Positions 8,510 to 14,746 of a stretch of DNA of 64,000 nt are shown piece after piece. The notes beneath the pieces are model-generated. The model searched no databases. It was not told the DNA's origin and worked only from the letters and a program-made list of their open reading frames with translations. A program made the position numbers and the translations under genes. This DNA is from Methylocystis heyeri. Lineage in GTDB: Bacteria; Pseudomonadota; Alphaproteobacteria; Rhizobiales; Beijerinckiaceae. Numbering within the stretch: the stretch's first letter is position 1; every line of letters starts with the position of its first letter. The stretch spans positions 1 to 64,000 of the forward strand of contig NZ_CP046053.1 in NCBI RefSeq assembly GCF_004802635.2, read 5' to 3'.

Positions 8510-8875
8510 TCAGCGCCCGAGGACGTCGTCGCGCACCGAATTGGCGAGCGCGGCGACTTCCTGAACTTCCTTTTCGGCGACGCCAAGTTGGCGAAGGGTC
8601 CGGCTGAGGTCTTCGATCACCGCGTCGACATGCGAGTCGTTGAGCCCCTTTGCGACCAGTCGTTTGTGGGCGTTGCGCATGTCGAGGCCGGAGTATTTGT
8701 TGGGGCCGCCGAAGGCCATGGTCAAAAAGGATTTCTGCTTGGCGATCTGGTCTTCCATATCAACGCCGTCGAAAAAGCGCGCGATGCGGCCATCAGCGAG
8801 AACGCGGCGATAGAAGAGTTCGACCGCGGCATTGACGGCTTTCTCGCCGCCGAGGCGTTCATAAAGACTGGACAT
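8510..8875 (-). CDS. Truncated hemoglobin, group I
   Basis: This 121-residue heme protein has the 2-on-2 truncated globin pattern of group I. Tyr22 sits at B10, the FDGVDM and AFGGPNKYSGLDM turns follow, and proximal His70 lies in MRNAHKRLV. It probably binds O2 or NO and works with the reductase encoded 5 bases downstream. An AAGGAAG ribosome site precedes ATG 8875. The promoter at 8926-8952 leaves a leader of about 45 bases. Its last 30 codons (RQLGVAEKEVQEVAALANSV) have a near copy fused to the end of the adjacent ECF sigma gene. Confidence 0.9.
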   Translation of the reverse strand: MSSLYERLGGEKAVNAAVELFYRRVLADGRIARFFDGVDMEDQIAKQKSFLTMAFGGPNKYSGLDMRNAHKRLVAKGLNDSHVDAVIEDLSRTLRQLGVAEKEVQEVAALANSVRDDVLGR

Positions 8876-8925
8876 TTTCGGGCTTCCTTGTTGCCGGTTT
8901 CCCTTGCAGAGCGATAACGTGACAA

Positions 8926-8952
8926 TAGATGCTGAAAAAGCTCAAAGGTTCC
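8926..8952 (-). promoter_or_regulatory. ECF-type promoter for hemoglobin-reductase operon
   Basis: On the minus strand GGAAC (8952-8948) is followed by exactly 16 bases and CATCTA (8931-8926). The same two boxes with the same spacing occur at three other places in the window. The -35 box shares a palindrome with the oppositely directed promoter at 8966-8992. The form is that of an ECF sigma promoter; recognition by the adjacent sigma factor is inferred. Confidence 0.75.
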
Positions 8953-8965
8953 CGACAATTTTGCC

Positions 8966-8992
8966 GGAACCTTTCTCGGGATGCCGCATCTA
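8966..8992 (+). promoter_or_regulatory. ECF-type promoter for the sigma factor gene
   Basis: GGAAC (8966-8970), 16 bases, CATCTA (8987-8992). Together with the minus-strand copy it forms a palindrome with arms AAAGGTTCC (8944-8952) and GGAACCTTT (8966-8974). The position implies that the sigma gene is autoregulated and that ATG 8981 cannot be the start from this promoter, because it lies upstream of the transcription start. Confidence 0.75.
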
Positions 8993-9025
8993 ACCAATGC
9001 GGAGTTGATGGGCGGAGAGTCTGAA

Positions 9026-9775
9026 ATGAGAAGAAGCGCCGAAGCGAGATTTGTAGACGCTGAGTTGGCGCAACTGACCGACGTTGAGCTCATCGACCTA
9101 GTGGTCGGAGGGGAGGCGGCAGCATTTGCCGCGCTCCTGCCACGCTACAACCGCAAGCTCTACCGAGCAGCGAGGGCTATGTCGGGCGATAGCGTCGAGG
9201 CTGAGGATATTGTGCAGGAAACCTGGATGCGAGCTTATGCCCATCTTCCTGATTTCCGCAAAGAGTCGGCGCTCTCCACCTGGTTGCTTCGCATTCTCAT
9301 GAACGAAGTTTTGGGGCGAAAGCGGCGCGCCAAGGCCACCATAGAACTCGATGAGACAAGCGAGGAGCAAATGTCGAGCGTCATCATGTTTCCCAACTGT
9401 GGGAGCGATCCGGAAAGCTCGATGTCGAGAACTCAGGTGCGGAATTTGCTCGAACTGGCAATCGACACGCTCCCACCCGACTTTCGCACGGTTTTCGTCT
9501 TGCGCAGCGTTGAAGAATTGTCCGGCGCGGAAGTCGCGGAGCAGCTTGGGATTCCAGAAGCAACTGTCAAAACAAGACTGCACCGCGCACGCGCGCTCAT
9601 GCAGCGGGAGCTCGCGAAGAGCTTTTCGGGTGCCCTTACCGACGTGTTCCCGTTTGGTGGGGCGCGATGCGAAGCGTTGCGCAATCGTGTGTTGCTCAAT
9701 GTCGGTCAGTTGCGCCAACTCGGCGTCGACGAAAAAGACGTCCAAGAAGTCGCGGCGCAGGGCAATTCGGTGTAA
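9026..9775 (+). CDS. ECF sigma-70 factor with a hemoglobin-like tail
   Basis: This is an extracytoplasmic-function RNA polymerase sigma factor. Region 2 is clear (FAALLPRYNRKLYRAARAM, then DSVEAEDIVQETWMRAYAH), as is region 4 (LPPDFRTVFVLRSVEELSG, then VAEQLGIPEATVKTRLHRAR). I start it at ATG 9026, which has GGCGGAGAG in front and lies after the predicted transcription start; an in-frame ATG at 8981 sits inside the promoter. The protein is 249 residues. The last 22 residues (RQLGVDEKDVQEVAAQGNSV) match the end of the neighbouring truncated hemoglobin, not a normal sigma C-terminus. I see no anti-sigma factor gene nearby. Confidence 0.88.
   Translation: MRRSAEARFVDAELAQLTDVELIDLVVGGEAAAFAALLPRYNRKLYRAARAMSGDSVEAEDIVQETWMRAYAHLPDFRKESALSTWLLRILMNEVLGRKRRAKATIELDETSEEQMSSVIMFPNCGSDPESSMSRTQVRNLLELAIDTLPPDFRTVFVLRSVEELSGAEVAEQLGIPEATVKTRLHRARALMQRELAKSFSGALTDVFPFGGARCEALRNRVLLNVGQLRQLGVDEKDVQEVAAQGNSV
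9053..9088. repeat. 36-bp inverted repeat, left copy (pairs with 9695-9730)
   Basis: Bases 9053-9088 match the reverse complement of 9695-9730 at 33 of 36 positions. The two copies bracket the body of the ECF sigma gene. The left copy encodes DAELAQLTDVE at the sigma N-terminus and the right copy encodes LNVGQLRQLGVD in the hemoglobin-like tail. Confidence 0.85.
9695..9730. repeat. 36-bp inverted repeat, right copy
   Basis: This is the reverse-complement partner of 9053-9088. It overlaps the start of a longer stretch (about 9711-9773) that also matches the 3' end of the truncated hemoglobin gene (about 8519-8585, minus strand). The two similarities together suggest duplication and rearrangement of hemoglobin DNA around the sigma gene. 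Confidence 0.8.
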
Positions 9776-10172
9776 GCCTCCGACGTAGCTCTCAATTGCC
9801 CATAATTTTTGCTCCGAGGATGGCGCCTAGCCTCGCTGATGACGGCGCCGACCCGGCGGCGGGAAAGACGAAGAAATTCACTGCAGCGCCGATTCGTTGC
9901 GACGTTCAGGTGCCGGCGTCGCATCACCATGCCGAGGAGACATCGAGTGCCGAAGTCGGCGCAGCATCTGTCGCATCGCCGAACCAGGGCCGCGCGGACT
10001 ACAAAATCGAACGCTTCCGGCGCGACGCCGGAGCTATCGCGCTCGGGGGTTCGCCAGAAGGGAGCCTCAACATTCATATCGGTATATTGGATTGCACGAA
10101 GCCGACTTCGTCAGCGGGGCCGCCCCACCGACTTTTTAGGGTGTGAAACCGAAATTGATAGCAAAGCGATCA
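9776..10172. other. 397-bp stretch with no gene recognised
   Basis: Several overlapping frames are open here, but none has a recognisable domain, a convincing ribosome site, or codon choices like those of its neighbours. The stretch lies between the sigma factor stop and the convergent DUF6522 gene. Confidence 0.5.
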
Positions 10173-10505
10173 TCAGCCGGGCTTGTGCGCCGAGGCTGGA
10201 AGCGGCAGCTCACCAAAATCAATAGTCGAGCGTCGGATTATGATCCCGTTCTGATCGACAGTGAGGCTGAAGCGGCGGCTTTCGGAAAAGAAAGTCAATC
10301 GATACCGACCGCTGTCTGCGTCGATTCCTCTTTCGCACAGACTGGTGATCTTACCTTCGCGTAAGCGCTCCAGAATGAGCGTTGGCTCGATCCCGAGTCC
10401 AGCTGCGACAATCGTCGCATCGATTTGAATGGCGCCATCTTCGAATTCAAGTGGTTTCATTTTTCTGCACCGCGTTGCTGGCGTGACCAGTCTCCTGCTT
10501 CTCAC
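10173..10505 (-). CDS. DUF6522-family small protein (copy 1)
   Basis: This protein of up to 110 residues has a paralogue at 40260-40601. Shared blocks are FED-A-Q/I-IDA near the N-terminus, SLCE-G, GRYRLTFF, RRF-L, I-R-STIDFG and a closing HKPG. The family (DUF6522) has no known function. A GTG at 10505 overlaps the stop of the upstream 65-codon frame as GTGA. A later start at ATG 10460 (MKPLEFEDG) is possible; the paralogue's similar N-terminal length favours the GTG. The unit lies downstream of an ECF-type promoter at 10700-10726. Confidence 0.7.
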   Translation of the reverse strand: MRSRRLVTPATRCRKMKPLEFEDGAIQIDATIVAAGLGIEPTLILERLREGKITSLCERGIDADSGRYRLTFFSESRRFSLTVDQNGIIIRRSTIDFGELPLPASAHKPG

Positions 10506-10699
10506 GCGATGATCGAAACCGGCATGTGTTCTGGCGTTTTGGGGTAGCGACGTTCCGCGAATGTTGTGGAGTCCAGTTCCTTCAAGAAGGTGTCACGCGC
10601 GACGAGGTCGACATCGATCAGCCCCGTCTTGTCGGCGTCCGCGCTTTCTTGCCTGACTTTTTTCACTGCGGCCCAACAGGTATCCGTTCCGACGATCAT
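10502..10699 (-). CDS. Short hypothetical ORF under ECF-type promoter
   Basis: An open frame of up to 65 codons is translationally coupled (GTGA) to the DUF6522 gene. I do not recognise it. Its ATG at 10699 lies between the predicted -10 box and the likely transcription start, so the promoter at 10700-10726 could not produce that start. A GTG at 10669 is the next in-frame candidate, but without a good ribosome site. The content is mixed polar and acidic, with no membrane segment or signal peptide. It may be a small protein or just leader sequence. Confidence 0.4.
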   Translation of the reverse strand: MIVGTDTCWAAVKKVRQESADADKTGLIDVDLVARDTFLKELDSTTFAERRYPKTPEHMPVSIIA

Positions 10700-10726
10700 T
10701 AGATGCGGTGGAAGGAGAAAGGTTCC
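10700..10726 (-). promoter_or_regulatory. ECF-type promoter toward the DUF6522 unit
   Basis: Minus-strand GGAAC (10726-10722), 16 bases, CATCTA (10705-10700). Boxes and spacing are identical to those before the hemoglobin operon. It pairs back-to-back with the promoter at 10741-10767. Confidence 0.72.
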
Positions 10727-10740
10727 CGCAAAATTTATCG

Positions 10741-10767
10741 GGAACCTTTGGATCGTCCCTGCATCTA
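10741..10767 (+). promoter_or_regulatory. ECF-type promoter for DUF4142-cupredoxin operon
   Basis: GGAAC (10741-10745), 16 bases, CATCTA (10762-10767). Its upstream half forms a perfect 11-base-arm palindrome (AAAGGTTCCCG at 10719-10729, CGGGAACCTTT at 10739-10749) with the opposing promoter. The leader to the DUF4142 ATG is about 45 bases. Confidence 0.75.
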
Positions 10768-10820
10768 TTCCTGTGCCATCACCCGTATGGGCGGGAAGTC
10801 TATGTCAAGGAGACACCACC

Positions 10821-11348
10821 ATGTTTCGCATTCCGCGTCTTTTGCTCGCTATCACAATGAGCTTCGCAGTGTCGGGGGTAATGGCTCAACCCGCAGCCAA
10901 ACCAACCGATCCGCAAATCGCTCATATCGCGTATACGGCAGGGCAACTCGACATCGCGGCTGCAGAGCTCGCGCTGAAGATTTCGCAGAACAAAGCCGTC
11001 AGGGAGTTCGCCGAGGAAATGGTGCGCGATCACACTGCAGTCAACAAGCAAGCCCTTGCTTTGGTCGGAAAGCTAAAGGTTACGCCCGAAGACAATGGCA
11101 CCAGCAAATCCCTGACGGACGGCGCCGCCAAGACGCGCGCGGAATTGTCGAAGCTGAGCGGAGCCGCCTTTGACAAAGCATACGCGCAGAACGAGGTCGC
11201 CTATCATCAAACCGTCAATGGGGCGCTTGCAACCGTGCTCATCCCCGACGTCCAGAACGCTGAATTGAAGAGCCTTCTTGAAACCGGCCTCAAGCTGTTT
11301 AAGGAGCATCAGCAGCACGCCGAGCATCTAGCTGGCCAGCTGAAGTAG
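10821..11348 (+). CDS. DUF4142 exported ferritin-like protein
   Basis: This 175-residue protein starts with a Sec signal peptide (MFRIPRLLLAITMSFAVSGVMA, cleavage likely before QPAAK). It continues with the all-helical DUF4142 domain, a ferritin-like fold found in the envelope of many Proteobacteria. Typical segments are AYTAGQLDIAAAELAL, VREFAEEMVRDHTAVNKQAL and the closing FKEHQQHAEHLAGQLK. The function is not established; links to stress and metals are usual. ATG 10821 follows AAGGAG. An ECF-type promoter lies just upstream, and the cupredoxin gene follows after 7 bases. Confidence 0.85.
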   Translation: MFRIPRLLLAITMSFAVSGVMAQPAAKPTDPQIAHIAYTAGQLDIAAAELALKISQNKAVREFAEEMVRDHTAVNKQALALVGKLKVTPEDNGTSKSLTDGAAKTRAELSKLSGAAFDKAYAQNEVAYHQTVNGALATVLIPDVQNAELKSLLETGLKLFKEHQQHAEHLAGQLK

Positions 11349-11355
11349 CGTTTCG

Positions 11356-11691
11356 ATGGGCGTTCGATCCCTTACGGCGGCGAGTGGGGCGGTGATGCTC
11401 GGCTTTCTCGCGTGCATGCCCCACTTGCATGGTGCTGAGCCGCAAGTTTACGTAATCGAAATCAACAAACTGGCGTTTGGGCCTGCCCCTGCAGAGCTGC
11501 ACGTGAATGGCATTGTCGAGTGGCGGAATTCGGATATTTTTCGCCACACGGCAACCGCCGACGACCGGAGTTTTGACATAGACCTCCTACCAGGGGCCAA
11601 AGGCCAAACGGTTTTGAAGCGGCCAGGTGTGATCGACTACACCTGCCGCTTCCATCCGGGCATGAAAGGTCGACTCGTAGTTGCTCCCTAA
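11356..11691 (+). CDS. Exported cupredoxin (blue copper protein)
   Basis: This 111-residue protein has a signal peptide (to about residue 26, LHGAEPQ) and a single cupredoxin domain of amicyanin/plastocyanin type. The type-1 copper ligands are visible: His in IFRHTAT, then Cys, His and Met in YTCRFHPGMKG. It should carry electrons in the periplasm. It lies 7 bases after the DUF4142 gene and likely shares its ECF-type promoter. Possible partners are the multicopper oxidases encoded at 13-22 kb; that link is inference. Confidence 0.87.
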   Translation: MGVRSLTAASGAVMLGFLACMPHLHGAEPQVYVIEINKLAFGPAPAELHVNGIVEWRNSDIFRHTATADDRSFDIDLLPGAKGQTVLKRPGVIDYTCRFHPGMKGRLVVAP

Positions 11692-12412
11692 ACCCCAAGG
11701 AGGCGTTGCAATCTTGCAGCACTCCGGCGGGCTTTGGTTTACTTTAAGTTCGTGCGAGGCGGTCAATGTAGCCGCCAGCGTGATGGCGCAACGCGGCGGG
11801 TTCAGCTTGGTGCTCATGGACTCTCTGCCCCAAAAACCGACCAGCCCATCCGTTTGGCGAGCATCTCCAGCGCGAGGCGTCCCAGATGTGAATTGCCGTT
11901 TGCGTCAAGTCCGGGCGATTACACCGCAATTGACGTTTTTCGAGGTGCGATAGCAAGTATGCCACCGCCAACGCCGTTCTTGCCAGGCAGGCCGACACGA
12001 TAGGCGAATTCGCCAGAGCCGTCATAATGGCAGCGGGTCAATATCAACGCGTTGATGCGGCGTGCTCGCTCAGGTGAGACTACCGACAAACCTGTCGTGG
12101 GATTTCGGCCCTAGTGAGCGAGATAACGCCCGGCCATCACAAGCTGGCGGCAGGACATCGCGATCACGCAATGTCTCCGAGAGGAGTCTGATTCCCCCTC
12201 AGGCGTCAAAACCACGATCCTCGAAGCGCCTCGTTTATCACACGGTTATCGACCCCGCGGATCCGCCCATCAGACCCGAACGCCACGTCGCCTCGTCGAT
12301 CGCGTGCATCCGCATCAGGTTGGCGCGCGCCTTGGTGCGACGGCTGTTCCGATGTCCGTGTTGCCAACGAAAAATTCGGCGGCAAAGTTTATGACATAGT
12401 AGAACTACCACG
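11692..12412. other. 721-bp stretch with no intact gene
   Basis: No frame here is convincing. A plus-strand stretch near 11760-11830 reads GGFSLVLMDSLPQKP, which faintly resembles the phosphoacceptor region of a receiver domain, but nothing else supports it. The region ends in a DUF1612 gene fragment, so it is probably degraded DNA. Confidence 0.45.
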
Positions 12413-12487
12413 ATGATTGACGAACTCATGCCGAACCTTCGCGAATTGACAGGACGAGGGCGTTACCGAGCGTGGGCGCTTGTGTGA
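12413..12487 (+). pseudogene. Fragment of a DUF1612/HTH gene 3' end
   Basis: The 24 codons from ATG 12413 to the stop at 12487 end in LRELTGRGRYRAWALV, nearly the same as the C-terminus of the DUF1612 protein encoded at 6391-7518 (LREITGRGRYRAWAVL). Nothing upstream matches the rest of that protein. This is therefore a 3' remnant of a second copy, left by deletion or recombination. Confidence 0.75.
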
Positions 12488-12529
12488 GCGATTGAAACTG
12501 TCCCCGGCAGAGCAGGGGAATTGCGCGGT

Positions 12530-13012
12530 TCATTTGTGCTCCCGCGCCGAAAAAACGGACACATCCCCTGGCTTGCGCAGCATCTTGTTGACTTCGCCCT
12601 GGTGCAGTTCTTCGGTGTAGATCATGCTGCGCGCATACTCCTCCAGCATGATGGACACGCCCTCTACTTCCTCGAATAGGTCGCGGTAAAGCTGCAACGC
12701 AGCGGCTTCGTGGTCCAGCGACTCGCGCAGGATATCGCCGATATCGTGTTTGTGGGTTTCCAGCAGCGGGCCGATGCCAAGTGACGGATGACCACCGAGT
12801 TGGGTGATCATTTCGCCCGCCTTGTGCGCATGGGCGAGCGATTCCTCCGCCTGTCCTTTCAGCCAGCAAATGATGGGGAGGCGATTGTAGCCAAAGACCA
12901 TCAGGGAATAATGCGTATAGCGCACCACCCCGGCCAGTTCATATTCCATGATGCGGTTGAGCAGCGCGACGATCTTCTCGTTGCCCTCGGTTGCCTTTTC
13001 TTTCTTGGTCAT
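12530..13012 (-). CDS. Bacterioferritin-like iron protein
   Basis: This 160-residue four-helix protein belongs to the ferritin/bacterioferritin group. The helices carry carboxylate and His residues in ferritin positions: EYELAGVVRYTHY (residues 23-35), EESLAHAHKAGEM (57-69), LDHEAAALQLYRDLFEEVE (99-117) and YTEELHQGE (132-140). No methionine is visible at the place of the bacterioferritin heme ligand, so it may lack heme. It probably oxidises and stores iron. AGGAG precedes ATG 13012. It follows the multicopper oxidase operon on the same strand, after an inverted repeat. Confidence 0.82.
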   Translation of the reverse strand: MTKKEKATEGNEKIVALLNRIMEYELAGVVRYTHYSLMVFGYNRLPIICWLKGQAEESLAHAHKAGEMITQLGGHPSLGIGPLLETHKHDIGDILRESLDHEAAALQLYRDLFEEVEGVSIMLEEYARSMIYTEELHQGEVNKMLRKPGDVSVFSAREHK

Positions 13013-13052
13013 GTCCTTCTCCTAGTTGAAGCACCGAAGCTCGCCGTTTAAC

Positions 13053-13137
13053 ACGCGCTATCTGGTCACCGGAAAGGTAATAGTGACGGGGCTGGGCCTT
13101 TGGCGACGCCTATCTATTCGGTGACCAGATAGCGCGT
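13053..13137. repeat. Perfect 19-bp inverted repeat around the MCO stop
   Basis: Bases 13053-13071 are the exact reverse complement of 13119-13137, with 47 bases between. The right copy is the end of the multicopper oxidase coding sequence (MVTRYLVTE). The left copy lies in the leader of the ferritin-like gene. In RNA it would form a long hairpin between the two genes, without a T-run. Confidence 0.8.
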
Positions 13138-14280
13138 CACCATGCCCCCGGCCATATGGTCGGTGACATGGCAGTGGAATAACCAGGCGCCGACATTGTC
13201 CGGGCGCATGTCGACGACCTCGGTGGTCGCCGGAAATAACTCTACCGTATCTGTCCGCGATCCCCTGCGCAGCGCGGTATTGCCGTGCCAACGGGCGGTA
13301 TGAATGTCGGTTTCGTTGCCCAATCCAATCAAATACCAGCGGACTCGCTCCCCACGACGCATGGTGAGGCCATCGAGATTGCCGTAGAGGAAGCCGTTTA
13401 TGGAGTGCTTTTTGTTGCTCTCTTTGAATTCGGCATCCTTTTTGTTGACTGCCTTCGGCGATCCCATGAAGCGCTGAATGTTGGCGTCGAGATACGGGCT
13501 CATGTTCTCCTCGAAGATCATGAACAGCGTGACGAGCTCACGATCGACGTCCTTGGGCGTTCCGTCCGGCTTGGCGGCCCCGCTCCGGGTGACGACGATG
13601 GCGCCGACAAGGCCCGCATAGATATCGACCCCTTCGTGATCATGCGCATGATAAAGCCAGACGAGGGAACTGGGATCGGACGGTCCCGGGCCGGCGCGCT
13701 CCGGGACTTCCCAGTGGTAGGTATACTGGCCCTTGGGAGCCACATGCGCTCCTGTCTCGGGCATGGCGCGCCCCTTCTCGCGATCGGAAGAAGAGGCGTC
13801 GATCGCGTAATGTGCCCCTTCCGAGGCTTTCGCATAGAAGACGCCGTGCGGATGAATGCCGACAGGAAGCTTCGTATTATTACGAAAGACAACGGTGATC
13901 GTGTCGCCGACCTCGGCATGAATGATCGGCCCCAGCAGGCCCTGGTGTTCGTCTGCCGCCCCTTTCGCCTTCAACGTGGTGAAGGAAGCGTCGGTGTATT
14001 CGCGATAGACGGCTTTCAGATATTTCCTGCCGATCCGGTCCTTGGATTGCCTCAGAAATTCCAATTCTTCCTTGCCGAACGCCTCGCCGGTGATGGGATT
14101 GTTCGGATAGGAAGGAGCGAAATCCCAGACGACTTCGTCGGCGGCGATGTAGTGAACGCGTTCGACGGCGACCGCCGGACCAACCAGCAGACCGAGAATG
14201 GCGAAAGCCAAGCGCAACGTTTCTCGAATGGACGATGCTCTATGAGTCATCCCGAGTGAGGCCGCGAATCGATAACCCAC
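13114..14280 (-). CDS. Exported two-domain multicopper oxidase, hephaestin-like
   Basis: This 388-residue copper oxidase has a signal peptide near residues 20-40 (RLAFAILGLLVGPAVAVE) and two cupredoxin domains. All four copper motifs are present in order: HPHGV, YHAHDHEG, HTARWHG and the type-1/3 motif FHCHVTDHMAGGM. Relatives resemble ceruloplasmin/hephaestin and oxidise metals or phenols with O2. GTG 14280 has AGAGAGGG 6 bases upstream and lies 1 base after the preceding stop, so I prefer it to ATG 14250. It is the last gene of a five-gene envelope operon. The substrate is unknown; Fe(II) or Cu(I) is likely given the ferritin next door. Confidence 0.88.
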   Translation of the reverse strand: MGYRFAASLGMTHRASSIRETLRLAFAILGLLVGPAVAVERVHYIAADEVVWDFAPSYPNNPITGEAFGKEELEFLRQSKDRIGRKYLKAVYREYTDASFTTLKAKGAADEHQGLLGPIIHAEVGDTITVVFRNNTKLPVGIHPHGVFYAKASEGAHYAIDASSSDREKGRAMPETGAHVAPKGQYTYHWEVPERAGPGPSDPSSLVWLYHAHDHEGVDIYAGLVGAIVVTRSGAAKPDGTPKDVDRELVTLFMIFEENMSPYLDANIQRFMGSPKAVNKKDAEFKESNKKHSINGFLYGNLDGLTMRRGERVRWYLIGLGNETDIHTARWHGNTALRRGSRTDTVELFPATTEVVDMRPDNVGAWLFHCHVTDHMAGGMVTRYLVTE

Positions 14281-14281
14281 G

Positions 14282-14746
14282 TCATTCCCTCTCTAGGGTA
14301 AGCTCAGAGCGCGAAAGCTGCCGGGCGTATCGACGACTTCGACGCCCGATCGCGATGTGCGCGAACATCAGGCTCGGCAACGCCACGCCGAACGCGATAT
14401 GCAGATTGCTCGTCCATGTTCGCAAGTCCGGCGAGCCGGAATAATAGAGCCCGAAGGCGGTGACCACTAGGCAGGCGTTGATCGCCGCCATGGTTCCGCC
14501 CGTAACTCTGTTTTTCCTAGCGCGCCACGACCTCGCGACATGGAGCGGGCCGAGTGCGCCAAGGAGCAGCAGCATCGCCATGGCTGCTCCGCCATGGACC
14601 ATGAGGAAGCCGGCCATCGCGCTCTGCCACGCCTCGCCCGCTTCGGAGTCCTTGAATTGATCGGCGATGAGCCAGCCGGCGCCGGTGACGAACAGCGCCG
14701 CGACCGTTGCATAAATCATCCAGCGAAATCCGTTGCTAACCCGCAA
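14282..14746 (-). CDS. b561/DUF4405-like four-helix membrane protein
   Basis: This 154-residue inner-membrane protein has four predicted helices: WMIYATVAALFVTGAGWLI, MAGFLMVHGGAAMAMLLLLG, AINACLVVTAFGLYYSG and LHIAFGVALPSLMFAHIAIG. Histidines in helix 2 (VHGG), after it (GPLH) and in helix 4 (LHIAFG and FAHIAIG) could bind two b hemes as in cytochrome b561-type proteins. It overlaps the apbE gene by 11 bases and is followed 1 base later by the multicopper oxidase. A role passing electrons across the membrane to the FMN-binding protein is inferred. Confidence 0.7.
   Translation of the reverse strand: MRVSNGFRWMIYATVAALFVTGAGWLIADQFKDSEAGEAWQSAMAGFLMVHGGAAMAMLLLLGALGPLHVARSWRARKNRVTGGTMAAINACLVVTAFGLYYSGSPDLRTWTSNLHIAFGVALPSLMFAHIAIGRRSRRYARQLSRSELTLERE

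Noticed and set aside
8966-8992. Reading the GGAAC promoters as EcfG general-stress promoters
   Set aside because: EcfG sites need CGTT at about 16-17 bases; here CATCTA is conserved at all four sites instead.
11760-11830. Possible receiver-domain fragment (FSLVLMDSLP)
   Set aside because: Only one short motif matches, with no surrounding receiver sequence.
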